Assembly: GCF_000348685.1 (NCBI RefSeq)
Contig: NZ_ANLA01000021.1
Location: 1-64,000, forward strand
Direction of reading: 5' to 3'
Length of the DNA stretch: 64,000 nucleotides
From: Xanthomarina gelatinilytica
Lineage (GTDB): Bacteria > Bacteroidota > Bacteroidia > Flavobacteriales > Flavobacteriaceae
Shown here: positions 17,254-26,218 of the stretch, in pieces
Position numbering within the stretch: the first letter of the stretch is position 1
Layout of the letters: every line of letters starts with the position of its first letter
Translations under genes and position numbers: made by a program
Notes under the pieces: generated by a model
What the model saw: only the letters and a program-made list of their open reading frames with translations
Told to the model about the DNA's origin: nothing
Database searches by the model: none

Positions 17254-20200
17254 TTATTTATAATTCTTCTTTTCTATCATATAGTACACCAATGGTACAA
17301 CCAATAATGTAAAGACCGTTGAAACGATGGTTCCTCCCATTAAGGAGATGGCCAAACCTTGGAAAATAGGATCAAACAAAATCACAAAAGCTCCAATAAC
17401 AACTGTTCCTGCCGTTAACAAAATAGGTGTTGTACGTACTGCTCCAGCTTCAATGGCTGCTTGTTTTAATGGCACTCCTTCAGCAGTTCGTAAATTGATA
17501 AAGTCTATCAGTAATACCGAATTCCTTACCATAATTCCTGCCAAGGCTATCATTCCTATAAAAGAGGTTGCCGTAAAGAAGGCTCCCATGATCCAGTGTC
17601 CCAAAATAATCCCGATTAAGGATAGTGGTATAGCAACCATCATCACCACTGGTGCTTTAAAGTTTTGGAACCAACCTACAATTAAAATATAAATCAAGAT
17701 AATGGCTCCTAAAAAGGCAATGCCCAAATCCCTAAATACTTCTAAAGTAATTTGCCATTCGCCATCCCATTTTACGGTATAATCGTCTTCAAAGTCGGGT
17801 TGCCCTAAATACATTTCGTTAATTTCATAGCCTTGAGGCAAGGTGATGGCTTTTAACTTTTCTTCCATTCCTAAAATAGCATACGCAGGACTTTCCAAGT
17901 CACCAGCCATATCTGCCAACACATAAACCACTCGCTTCTGGTTTTTTCTATAGATACTTTTAGCACTAATGGTTTCATTTATAGTTATCAAATCTGCTAT
18001 AGGAACCATGTTCCCTTGTTTGGACTTTACCTTTAATTGCGAAATATCTGTTAGTGTCGATTTTTCTTTTTCATCTAAAGCCAATACCAAACCAACCTGA
18101 TTGGACGCATCTTCATCATACAAGGTGGTTACAGCCCTGTTGGACAAGGCCATGTTCATGGTATAAGCAATTTGCTGTGGTGCGACACCATACAGCATGG
18201 CTTTTTCTTTATTGATTTCGAATTGATATTCGGTTTGGTCGTCTTCAACCATCCAATCAATATCCACTACATCTTCGGTATTTCTAAGAATGCTTTGAAT
18301 GCTGTCTGCAATGGCCATTTGGGTTTTGTAATCCGGTCCATAAACCTCGGCAACAATAGTTGACAATACTGGAGGTCCTGGTGGTACTTCCACCAATTTC
18401 ACATTGGCATTGTATTTTGAAGCAATCCTTTGAATGTCTGGACGCAATAACTTGGCAATATCATGGCTTTGCGCAGAACGCTCGCCTTTGTCCACTAAAT
18501 TCACTTGAATGTCTGCCATATTGCTTCCGCCACGTAAATCGTAATGACGTACCAAGCCATTAAAAGTAATTGGAGCCGACGTGCCAATATAATTCTGGTA
18601 ATTTACCACTTCTGGGCGTGTGGCTAGATATTGTGAGATTTCTTTAGCAACAACGCCTGTACGTTCCAAAGTGGTTCCTTCTGGCATATCAATAACCACT
18701 TGAAATTCGTTTTTATTATCAAAAGGCAACATTTTTACAGCTACCGATTTGGTAAAAAACAAGACCATTGTTGCCATTAAAAGGGCAAAGGTTCCTCCTA
18801 AAAACAACCAACGCTTGGTTTTGTTTTCCAGCAAAGGTCTTTCAAGTTTGTTGTATATTTTATAAATAATGGTGTCTTCAACTGGTTTTTCAGCTTTTTC
18901 AACCTTTCCTTTTTTATCTTTTTCCCTTAAGAAAATATAACCCAAATATGGTGTAATGGTCAAGGCTACAAACAATGATAAAATCATCGCTATGGATGCG
19001 CCAATTGGCATTGGTGCCATATATGGGCCCATTAAACCAGATACAAAAGCCATAGGCAAAACCGAAGCAATTACAGTAAATGTGGCAAGGATGGTTGGGT
19101 TACCAACCTCATTGATGGCATATAAAGCCGCCTGTTTAAATGGCAAGCGTTTCATTTTAAAATGCCTATGCATATTTTCGGCAATGATAATCGAGTCATC
19201 TACCACAATTCCGGTTACAAAAACCAAGGCAAAAAGCGTGATTCTGTTCAAAGTATAATCCAACATATAATAACTCAACAGAGTCAAGGCAAAGGTAATT
19301 GGGACCGATAAAAACACGACCAATCCACCTCTCCAACCCATGGCCAACATCACGACCAATGTTACGGCAATAATGGAACCTATAAGGTGCAACAGCAATT
19401 CAGATACTTTATGCGACGCTGTTTCGCCATAGTTTCTGGTTATTTCCACATGAACGTCGTCTGGAATTAAATTGTTGCGCAAATGTTCCACCTTATCAAT
19501 AATCACATCTGCTATTTTCATGGCATCGGCTCCTTTTCTCTTGGCAACAGAAATAGTGACTGCCGGATAATCCGATGGAAAAGTTTGTCCTTTATCACTT
19601 GCTTGACCAAAGCCCAAAGACACATAGTTTTGTGGCACTTCTGGACCATCCAGAATGGTGGCAACCTGTTTTAAATAAATAGGTTGGTTTTGTTGTACAC
19701 CTACCACTAAATTTTCCACATCTGTAGCCGATTCCAAAAACTTACCAGTGGTTACAAGGAATTCCGTATCGTGTTTATCAAAACTTCCAGCGCTAAGTTG
19801 GGTATTGTTGGCCTTAATCATTTCAGAAACCGAAAGGAAATCCAAACCAGCAGACGCCAATTTGTCTTTATCTAAAACCACACGTAACTGACGGTTTCTA
19901 CCGCCAATTTTATGCGTCATGGACACATCAGTAACTTTTTTGATTTCACTTTCAAGTTCCAAAGCCATTTGACCCAATTGGTAATCATCGTAATTTTCAC
20001 TCCAAAGGGTTAAACCTAACATAGGCACATCGTCAATAGCACGTGTTTTTACCAATGGAAATGTGACGCCTTGAGGCATTTGGTCCATGTGTTTATTGAT
20101 TTCGTTGTATAGTTTTACAAACGAACGCTCAATATCTTCCCCAACATAAAACTGTACAATCACCATCCCTTGCTCCTTCATGGAGGTAGAATACACATAC

Positions 20201-20448
20201 TCAACACCTTTAATATTCGAGATTAATTTCTCTAAAGGTTTAATGACACGGGATTCCACTTCGGTAGGACTGGCTCCTGGATAACCCACAAAAATGTCTG
20301 CCATAGGTACATCGATTTGTGGTTCTTCTTCACGTGGAATTAAAAACGAACTATACACGCCAACAACCATAAATACAATCATTAAAAGCACGGTAAGCTT
20401 GGACTGTATAAAGATTTTTGCGATTTTTCCTGCGATTCCTTCTTTCAT
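17254..20448 (-). CDS. RND efflux transporter, inner-membrane pump
   Basis: This 1064-aa AcrB/CusA-superfamily pump has the N-terminal span TVLLMIVFMVVGVYSSFLIPREEEPQ, two large periplasmic domains and two blocks of membrane helices. The proton-relay region GIVVDDSIIIAENMHRH is near residue 405, and the second half has FIGMIALAGIMVRNSVLLIDFI near 980. Length and order match the HAE/HME families. The two adjacent acidic residues are typical of this clade but do not decide the substrate. It is transcribed behind a TolC-like channel and a lipoprotein adaptor from a promoter bearing the GTAAC palindrome, which suggests export of a sulfur-related, thiol or metal stressor. Confidence 0.93.
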   Translation of the reverse strand: MKEGIAGKIAKIFIQSKLTVLLMIVFMVVGVYSSFLIPREEEPQIDVPMADIFVGYPGASPTEVESRVIKPLEKLISNIKGVEYVYSTSMKEQGMVIVQFYVGEDIERSFVKLYNEINKHMDQMPQGVTFPLVKTRAIDDVPMLGLTLWSENYDDYQLGQMALELESEIKKVTDVSMTHKIGGRNRQLRVVLDKDKLASAGLDFLSVSEMIKANNTQLSAGSFDKHDTEFLVTTGKFLESATDVENLVVGVQQNQPIYLKQVATILDGPEVPQNYVSLGFGQASDKGQTFPSDYPAVTISVAKRKGADAMKIADVIIDKVEHLRNNLIPDDVHVEITRNYGETASHKVSELLLHLIGSIIAVTLVVMLAMGWRGGLVVFLSVPITFALTLLSYYMLDYTLNRITLFALVFVTGIVVDDSIIIAENMHRHFKMKRLPFKQAALYAINEVGNPTILATFTVIASVLPMAFVSGLMGPYMAPMPIGASIAMILSLFVALTITPYLGYIFLREKDKKGKVEKAEKPVEDTIIYKIYNKLERPLLENKTKRWLFLGGTFALLMATMVLFFTKSVAVKMLPFDNKNEFQVVIDMPEGTTLERTGVVAKEISQYLATRPEVVNYQNYIGTSAPITFNGLVRHYDLRGGSNMADIQVNLVDKGERSAQSHDIAKLLRPDIQRIASKYNANVKLVEVPPGPPVLSTIVAEVYGPDYKTQMAIADSIQSILRNTEDVVDIDWMVEDDQTEYQFEINKEKAMLYGVAPQQIAYTMNMALSNRAVTTLYDEDASNQVGLVLALDEKEKSTLTDISQLKVKSKQGNMVPIADLITINETISAKSIYRKNQKRVVYVLADMAGDLESPAYAILGMEEKLKAITLPQGYEINEMYLGQPDFEDDYTVKWDGEWQITLEVFRDLGIAFLGAIILIYILIVGWFQNFKAPVVMMVAIPLSLIGIILGHWIMGAFFTATSFIGMIALAGIMVRNSVLLIDFINLRTAEGVPLKQAAIEAGAVRTTPILLTAGTVVIGAFVILFDPIFQGLAISLMGGTIVSTVFTLLVVPLVYYMIEKKNYK

Positions 20449-20500
20449 TTGAGTTTTTTATTTTTTGGCGTTTTAACAGGCTATCCACTATATCTTTTTA

Positions 20501-20550
20501 CTTGTTCTCGATACAAATTTGCTTACACAGCAAATTCATTCGAACTAACG
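20501..20550. repeat. REP-like palindrome inside the RND operon
   Basis: A stem is formed by AAATTTGCT and AGCAAATT with outer CTCGATA.../...TTCGAAC arms, in the 141-bp gap between adaptor and pump genes. The pattern resembles abundant intergenic palindromes of Flavobacteriaceae. It could stabilise the upstream message or attenuate pump expression. Confidence 0.45.
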
Positions 20551-20589
20551 TAAAAAGGATGCCGTTTCTATCCTTAACGCGACTTTTAG

Positions 20590-21669
20590 TTATTGAATTG
20601 AAATTTTAGCCCCATTGTAAAGCTTTCCTTCTGCTGACACAATGTAAGTTTCACCGGCTGATAAACCTGATAACACCTCCACTTGATCGCCATAGGTTCT
20701 GCCCAAACGCAACCAACGCAAAATAGCAGTGTTGCTCTGACTTACGGTATATACTCCAGACAATTGACCATTTGTAACAAGGGCTTCGGTTGGAATAAGA
20801 ACCATTTCTGTTTTTGCTTTCTTTTCAACTGGAAATTGAACGGAAACGAACATACCTGACAAAATATTGGCATCTGTTTTATCCAAGGCTATTTTCACCA
20901 AATACTGTCCACCTGTATGTTTAGCCGACGTACTGACTTCGGTTACTTTTCCTTTTAAGGTACTGTTAATGGCTTTTACTGAAACATCTACAGACTCACC
21001 TGTTTTTATTTCAGAAATTTCGGTTTCTGGAACCATGGCAATCACTTCAAAATGTCCTGGAGCTTCTACAGATATTAAAGGTTGTCCTGGATTTGCCATA
21101 TCGCCTTCTTTTACTGTTTTTGAAGTTACAACACCAGCAAAAGGCGCTGTAATATTCGAGTAAGCAAATTGTGCGCTGACTTCATTTTTCATTTGTTTGG
21201 CTGCTTCCAAACGTGCTTTTGCCATTTCGTAATGGGCAGTGATATCATCCAATTCTTTTTGGGATGCACTCTTATCTGCAAATAAGCTTTGAAAACGCTT
21301 ATAATCTTTTTGGGCATTGTTAAAAGCTGCAGTGGCTTCAGTGATACTCGCTTCAACCTGCGCTTTTTTGGCTTGTAAATCTGTGTTATTAATCGCCACC
21401 AACAATTGTCCTTTAGTCACTTTATCCCCAACATTTACAGGTACCTTGGTCACATAACCCATCATTCTGGTGCTTAAATCGGCACTGTTTACGGATTGTA
21501 TTTTTCCACTAACCGACAAAAATGGACTGTTATTGGCTTCAGACACTTGACTCACTTGTACGCTTATGGCTGGCGAATTATCGGTTACTGAATTTTTACC
21601 GTCGCTGCCACAGCTCGTAACAAATATAAACGTTGCAGTTAATGTTAATAAGTAGATATATTTCTTCAT
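20590..21669 (-). CDS. RND efflux periplasmic adaptor (membrane-fusion lipoprotein)
   Basis: This 359-aa HlyD-family adaptor has a signal peptide with a lipobox ending TSCG (Cys about 20). The biotinyl-lipoyl-like motif GYVTKVPVNVGDKVTKGQLL lies near residue 70, followed by a coiled-coil hairpin (about 95-165, rich in Ala/Lys/Glu) and the second lipoyl half ITAPFAGVVTSKTVKEGDMANPGQPL. A beta-barrel domain and a membrane-proximal domain follow. It bridges the inner-membrane pump and the TolC-like channel. It starts 9 bp after the channel gene stop. Confidence 0.92.
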   Translation of the reverse strand: MKKYIYLLTLTATFIFVTSCGSDGKNSVTDNSPAISVQVSQVSEANNSPFLSVSGKIQSVNSADLSTRMMGYVTKVPVNVGDKVTKGQLLVAINNTDLQAKKAQVEASITEATAAFNNAQKDYKRFQSLFADKSASQKELDDITAHYEMAKARLEAAKQMKNEVSAQFAYSNITAPFAGVVTSKTVKEGDMANPGQPLISVEAPGHFEVIAMVPETEISEIKTGESVDVSVKAINSTLKGKVTEVSTSAKHTGGQYLVKIALDKTDANILSGMFVSVQFPVEKKAKTEMVLIPTEALVTNGQLSGVYTVSQSNTAILRWLRLGRTYGDQVEVLSGLSAGETYIVSAEGKLYNGAKISIQ

Positions 21670-21677
21670 CTTAATAA

Positions 21678-22985
21678 TTATTCTTTAGTTAAAAATTGTA
21701 AATAAGCTTGTGCGTAATTGTATTCAAATATGGTTTGGTAATATTCCAATTGCTTTTGGGCGTATTGGGTTTCTGCCAATAGCAAATCGGTTGTTTTTTC
21801 CAAACCTTCTTCATATCTATTGGTTCTAATCCGTAGGGATTCTTCCGATTGCTCCAAAGCCAGCTTTGTTAAATTCAACCTATTTTCAGCATCAGTTAAC
21901 ATACGTTTTGCCTTGTTCAGTTCCAATTGGTTTTGAGACACATACTGCTCGTATTGCAATTTGGATTTTTCGAACTCTGCCTTACTTTTTTGGGACTTTC
22001 CAAAGCGTTTGGTACCATCTAAAATGGTCCAGCTTAATTGGGCTCCAAAAATGTAGCCATTGGCATCGCCTTGAAAAATTTGGTCGTCGTACAATTCATA
22101 ACTTCCAAAAGCATTCAATCTTGGTAAAAAAGACATATTATCTGCTTTGTTCATGGTTTCGTAGGCATTTGTTGCCAGTTGCAAAGCTTTGATATCTGCT
22201 CGATTTTCTGAAATAACTTCAGAATTCATGACACCAAAATTGCCAATTTGCAAGCTATCAGAAGGTTTGTAAATAACGTTGTTTGTATCGCTCATTAAAA
22301 AGGACAAATAGTTGGACGCATTGGCTATATTGCTTTTTGCAGTTTGTAATTGGTTTTTCACCTCATTGACACGTACCTCTACAGAAAGCACATCGGCTCT
22401 TTGCAAATACCCTTGTTTAAAGCTGTTCTCTGCCAAGGTTTTGTTTTCATTGGCTGTTTCCAAAGCTTTTTCCAAAACATCCACGCCTTTGTAAGCCAAT
22501 TGCAATTGCATATATGCTTTTTCCACTTCAAAGGCATAATAATCTGAAGTTCTTTCAATTTGCAAGGCTTGGGCCTCCATTTTGGATTTGGCAGCTTTAC
22601 GTTGATAAAAACCATCCATATTAATTAAGGGTTGCTGAATTTCAAATCGGGTTGCAAAATTCTCAACCTGACCTGGATTGTTCAATAAATCGGGATTAAA
22701 ATCTGAAGGTGTCAATATTTCCTGATTCAATTTAGAACCAAAAGCCATTAACGGATTGGTTGTTGCCATTCCTGTATGGGAAGCTGTTATATTGGGCAAA
22801 AATATTGCATTGGTTTGCTTAAAATCTGCCTTGGCCTCTAAATACTCCTGTTCTGAAATTTTTATGGCCCTGTTTTCTTCTGAAACTCTAGCCAACACTT
22901 CGGTTTTGGTAATAGGTACCAATTGTTGCGCGTAAGCAACAGCCGAAATCAACATAAAGCTTAAAAGGTATATTTGTTTTTTCAT
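21678..22985 (-). CDS. TolC family outer-membrane efflux protein
   Basis: This 435-aa protein has a signal peptide (MKKQIYLLSFMLISAVAYAQ) and two related halves of long amphipathic helices (for example KAKMEAQALQIERTSDYYAF-like stretches and ETQYAQKQLEYYQTIFEYNYAQ), typical of OEP/TolC trimers that form the outer-membrane duct. It is the first gene of the operon channel-adaptor-pump-PII-like-DUF2892. The promoter and operator lie 22-65 bp upstream, so the whole operon is probably controlled by the Crp-type site. Confidence 0.92.
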   Translation of the reverse strand: MKKQIYLLSFMLISAVAYAQQLVPITKTEVLARVSEENRAIKISEQEYLEAKADFKQTNAIFLPNITASHTGMATTNPLMAFGSKLNQEILTPSDFNPDLLNNPGQVENFATRFEIQQPLINMDGFYQRKAAKSKMEAQALQIERTSDYYAFEVEKAYMQLQLAYKGVDVLEKALETANENKTLAENSFKQGYLQRADVLSVEVRVNEVKNQLQTAKSNIANASNYLSFLMSDTNNVIYKPSDSLQIGNFGVMNSEVISENRADIKALQLATNAYETMNKADNMSFLPRLNAFGSYELYDDQIFQGDANGYIFGAQLSWTILDGTKRFGKSQKSKAEFEKSKLQYEQYVSQNQLELNKAKRMLTDAENRLNLTKLALEQSEESLRIRTNRYEEGLEKTTDLLLAETQYAQKQLEYYQTIFEYNYAQAYLQFLTKE

Positions 22986-23006
22986 GTATCTTAACGTTTA
23001 TTACTG

Positions 23007-23050
23007 CAAATTTAGGTTTATAAAACGTCTTGGTCAGTAACATAGGTTAC
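23007..23050 (-). promoter_or_regulatory. tolC-RND operon promoter with GTAAC palindrome
   Basis: On the minus strand the order is the palindrome GTAACCTATGTTAC (23037-23050), exactly 22 bp, then -7 box TAAATTTG (23007-23014). There is no TTG at the -33 position. The palindrome centre would fall near -41, the place of a class II Crp activator. The same layout recurs at three other promoters (24801-24844, 28392-28435, 29979-30022). Confidence 0.7.
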
Positions 23051-23060
23051 CAAGTAAAGA

Positions 23061-23133
23061 AAGGCACTCTTTTTACAAAGAATGCCTTATCAAACCAACC
23101 AAAAATCACTGACAAGAAGCTTGTCAGTTTACC
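23061..23133 (-). terminator. double-hairpin terminator of the sqr transcript
   Basis: In minus-strand order, an ACTGACA/TGTCAGT hairpin (23108-23128) is followed by GATTTTTGGTTGG. A second hairpin then follows, made of AAGGCA/TGCCTT arms plus a TCTTT/AAAGA inner stem (23061-23088). The first hairpin contains the stop codon of the 45-aa gene. The same composite module recurs at 26219-26292. Confidence 0.75.
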
Positions 23134-23261
23134 TGTCTTGTGCCTCCATGACCTCCTGCAACAATAATCAAAACTTTAATACTTAAGTAAATGAACTTGA
23201 AAAACTGAAGTATGGGATTCATCATTTTAAATCGTTGATATTTTGAGATACGCTGTGTCAT
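23124..23261 (-). CDS. 45-aa small protein behind sqr
   Basis: The ATG at 23261 opens 45 codons to a TGA. The product has a basic N-terminus (MTQRISKYQRFKMMN), one hydrophobic helix (ILQFFKFIYLSIKVLIIVA) and a conspicuous tail G-G-H-G-G-T-R-Q-V-N. It starts 66 bp downstream of the sqr stop with no promoter in between and ends inside the terminator hairpin, so it is probably the last cistron of the sqr message. No family was recognised. A single-span peptide accessory to SQR at the membrane is a guess. Confidence 0.55.
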   Translation of the reverse strand: MTQRISKYQRFKMMNPILQFFKFIYLSIKVLIIVAGGHGGTRQVN

Positions 23262-23327
23262 GTTGTGTCTGTTTAATTTGTTAAAATATATTTCGAGCCT
23301 TGAATGTCTTGAAAGTTGAATCTAGAC

Positions 23328-24785
23328 TTACTCCGGAATCAACCACCAAAAAGGACGCATTTTTGCCTTATAAATAAAAGCATAGTGCAAAGCCAGTTTT
23401 AACCAGTGTCCTGCCAAGCCTATTTCGCCAAAGGTTTTTCCTAATTGCCTTCCTTGGGTTTTAGGGTATTTATGATAATCTGGAACTATAGGATAGGTTG
23501 TAATACTCACACCACTTCCACTTGTTAATCCGTAACCAGCTGAAGCAATGCAAGCTGCTCCCATATTTCCCATGGACCCTTTATGATGTAAGGATTCTTT
23601 GCCATTTTTAATGGTATCAATAATATTATCTGCTACCAATTTTGCTGTAATGCCAGAAGGCATACCTGTTCTTGGTGGTGCAGGAGTTATATCTGTACCA
23701 TTTTTACTCTTTCTAGGTTTGGATATGCTGTGTGGAGGAGCAAAAGCAATACCTGGAGCAAATATGTTTTTATAGCTAGGATTTTGATAGGTTTCCGGCC
23801 AATCTTGAACGGACCATTCTTCGTATGGTTTTGGAGTATAATCTGCATCCACAATCATAAAGCCTTTAAAGAGCTTGTCTGTAATATCATTTTCATTTTT
23901 ATCGAACGCCTTAAAACCGTGTCCTGAGAAGGATGGAATAAGCATCGCAAAGTCATAGGTTTCGGTTTTGTATTCACCTTCCAGGTTTTCGTAATGCGCA
24001 ACACCATCTTCAATTTTATTTACACCTGCGCCAAGGATCCATTTAATGTCTCTGTCTTCAAAAATCATTTCAATCATTTCATGGGATTTCATGGTCATGC
24101 TACCATAACTTAACAACATACCATCCATTCCGAAATCACCTAATTGATATTCATTGGAAATCCAAGTAATTTCAGCCATATCACGAACTTTATGTCTGCG
24201 TAATTCTTGTTCCACATTTAAGATATATTCAAAAGCTGCGCCTTGGCAAGTGGCTTTGGCATGTCCTGTCCCTATGAGAATCTTGGTTTTCTTGCCTTGC
24301 TTCATCTCTTGAATAAGCGCATGTAACCCTTCCCAAGCATGATCAGCGTGTGTATATGTACAAACAGAATAGGTTTTATTGGTTCCTGGGTTTAATCCTT
24401 CAGTCGCTTCAAAATTAAGTTTTGGTCCTGTTCCATTTATTAAATAATCGTAAGTAACCTTTTCTTGCTGTCCTTTTTTATCACCTACAACGTATTCTAC
24501 CAACACATAGGGCTTGGCTTCAGTTTTATCTCCTTCTGGATGAAAAGTAACAGCCTTGGCTTGCTTATATCCTATGTGCTTCTTTTTATAGAGTGGCTCT
24601 AAAGGAAATAGGATTTGCTTGGATGACATTCTGCCTATACCAACCCAAATATTGGAAGGAATCCATTGGTAATTACTGTTTGGTGAGACCACCAAAACCT
24701 CATGTTCCCTAGAAAGCTTTCTTCGTAAGTGTGATGCAGCAACATGTCCTGAAATTCCAGCACCTAAAACAACTATTTTAGCCAT
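23328..24785 (-). CDS. sqr: sulfide:quinone oxidoreductase-like flavoprotein
   Basis: This 485-aa FAD/NAD(P)-binding oxidoreductase has the Rossmann motif VVLGAGISGHVAASHL at residues 5-20. The protein contains only three cysteines, C142, C180 and C412, matching in number and rough spacing the three redox cysteines of SQRs. The C-terminal part (LGKTFGEIGLAGHWLKLALHYAF, then KAKMRPFWWLIPE) resembles the amphipathic membrane anchor. SQR oxidises sulfide and passes electrons to menaquinone, giving persulfide or polysulfide. Neighbours (persulfide dioxygenase, rhodanese, TauE) fit this role. It is longer than most SQRs. Its promoter carries the GTAAC element. Confidence 0.85.
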   Translation of the reverse strand: MAKIVVLGAGISGHVAASHLRRKLSREHEVLVVSPNSNYQWIPSNIWVGIGRMSSKQILFPLEPLYKKKHIGYKQAKAVTFHPEGDKTEAKPYVLVEYVVGDKKGQQEKVTYDYLINGTGPKLNFEATEGLNPGTNKTYSVCTYTHADHAWEGLHALIQEMKQGKKTKILIGTGHAKATCQGAAFEYILNVEQELRRHKVRDMAEITWISNEYQLGDFGMDGMLLSYGSMTMKSHEMIEMIFEDRDIKWILGAGVNKIEDGVAHYENLEGEYKTETYDFAMLIPSFSGHGFKAFDKNENDITDKLFKGFMIVDADYTPKPYEEWSVQDWPETYQNPSYKNIFAPGIAFAPPHSISKPRKSKNGTDITPAPPRTGMPSGITAKLVADNIIDTIKNGKESLHHKGSMGNMGAACIASAGYGLTSGSGVSITTYPIVPDYHKYPKTQGRQLGKTFGEIGLAGHWLKLALHYAFIYKAKMRPFWWLIPE

Positions 24786-24800
24786 GACTTTAATTTTTAT

Positions 24801-24844
24801 TAAAGATAGTTAGCTATTTAAAGTTGTACAGTTACTTTTGTTAC
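24801..24844 (-). promoter_or_regulatory. sqr promoter with GTAAC palindrome
   Basis: On the minus strand the order is GTAACAAAAGTAAC (24831-24844, one base off the full palindrome), a 22-bp spacer, then -7 box TATCTTTA (24801-24808). The geometry is the same as at the tolC promoter. The start codon is 16 bp further on. Confidence 0.65.
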
Positions 24845-24893
24845 ACAAGAAGAAAATAAACAATCTTTAAAGCTTTTCTAAAAAAAGGATTAC

Positions 24894-25892
24894 ATGGATT
24901 CATTAACACAAATAGTTTTAGGTGCTGCTGTTGGAGAAGCAGTTTTGGGTAAAAAAGTAGGCAACAAAGCCATGCTTTATGGAGCCATTGCTGGTACCAT
25001 TCCGGATTTGGACATCTTGGCATCTTATGTTACGGATACCGTTACTGCTTTGGAAATTCATAGAGGTTTTACACACTCCATCTTTTTTTCTGTCTTCTTT
25101 GCTCCCATTTTTGGTTGGCTTGTTTCTAGATATGAAAGCTATAAGGATTTTAAAGCATGGTCTTGGCTGTTTTTTTGGGCGTTTCTAACACATCCTATTT
25201 TAGATGCCCACACCACTTGGGGAACACAATTGTTTTGGCCTTTGGAATATAGATTGGCGTTTAAATCCATTTTTGTAATAGATCCTCTTTATACCTTACC
25301 TTTTTTGCTGTTTTTAATATTGGCGATGTTTCAAAAACGCGATGCTCCCAAAAGACGATTGTATAATAAAGTAGGTATAATTATAAGCAGCAGTTACCTG
25401 CTATTAACCTTCGTTTTAAAAGGAATGGCATTTAATGAGTTTGAAATGGCTTTGAAAGACCAACACATAGAATATTCAGAAATTGAAACAAAACCTGCTC
25501 CATTCAATACAATCTTGTGGTCTGCCAATGTGGAAACCAAAAACAACTACTTAATTGGTTATTATTCCTTTTTTGACACCAAACCCATACACTTTGTTTC
25601 CTATCCCAAAAACCATGACTTGCTTGGAGAACTAATTCAAGATGAAAAGGTACAACGCATGATTGCTGTTTCTAAAGGATGGTTTACCATCACAAAAAAA
25701 GAAAACGGTTTATACTATAACGATTTGCGATTTGGGCTATTGAGTTTAAAACCCAATTCACAAAATTTTGCTTTTCAGTATGAAATCAAAACCACCAATA
25801 GTGGTAAGGTGTCTTTTGTAGAGACCAAAAAAAACCGTGAAGATGCCAAACAGCTTTTAAGCGACTTGTGGATGAGGTTAAAAGGGAATTGA
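24894..25892 (+). CDS. YdjM-like membrane-bound metal-dependent hydrolase
   Basis: This 332-aa protein has the YdjM/DUF457 N-terminal region: MDSLTQIVLGAAVGEAVLG, GTIPDLDIL near residue 36, HRGFTHSIFF near 56 and HPILDAHTTWGTQLFWP near 98, with conserved His/Asp residues that probably bind metal. Four to five membrane spans lie in the first 190 residues and a soluble C-terminal domain follows. E. coli YdjM is SOS-regulated, but no LexA box is evident here. It is transcribed opposite to the sulfur operons and its substrate is unknown. Confidence 0.82.
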   Translation: MDSLTQIVLGAAVGEAVLGKKVGNKAMLYGAIAGTIPDLDILASYVTDTVTALEIHRGFTHSIFFSVFFAPIFGWLVSRYESYKDFKAWSWLFFWAFLTHPILDAHTTWGTQLFWPLEYRLAFKSIFVIDPLYTLPFLLFLILAMFQKRDAPKRRLYNKVGIIISSSYLLLTFVLKGMAFNEFEMALKDQHIEYSEIETKPAPFNTILWSANVETKNNYLIGYYSFFDTKPIHFVSYPKNHDLLGELIQDEKVQRMIAVSKGWFTITKKENGLYYNDLRFGLLSLKPNSQNFAFQYEIKTTNSGKVSFVETKKNREDAKQLLSDLWMRLKGN

Positions 25893-25961
25893 TTGCTTTC
25901 TATCTTTATAATTCCAAACAAACCCCCAAAGTCTTCAAGTAGTGAATCGGGAGAAGATGTT

Positions 25962-26111
25962 TTATTGGTCTTCGTCTGTGTCTTCTTTCTTTTTTCCACT
26001 CATCATAAAGTTTACCAATATGCCAACTAAGGTAATACAAACTAAAGCGAAAATAGCGATCATAATGACACCATTGTTCCAATTATACAAGGCTAGGTTT
26101 TGAGAAATCAT
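25962..26111 (-). CDS. 49-aa small membrane protein
   Basis: The ATG at 26111 opens 49 codons: MISQNLALYNWNNG, one membrane helix (VIMIAIFALVCITLVGILV), then a charged tail (S-G-K-K-K-E-D-T-D-E-D-Q). A perfect -7 box (TACATTTG, 26143-26150) lies 32 bp upstream. No domain is known to me. A degenerate copy of the GTAAC element (26186-26199, GCAAA-N4-GATAC) lies further upstream but not at the 22-bp spacing. The coding look, promoter and start make it a likely real gene. Confidence 0.6.
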   Translation of the reverse strand: MISQNLALYNWNNGVIMIAIFALVCITLVGILVNFMMSGKKKEDTDEDQ

Positions 26112-26218
26112 AAGTGAGGAGTTTAATTGTTAATATTAAAAGCAAATGTATTGTATGAAAATAATAATAAATATGACTTTGGTCAGCAAAACAAGATACT
26201 TTTTTAATTTTTAAAACA

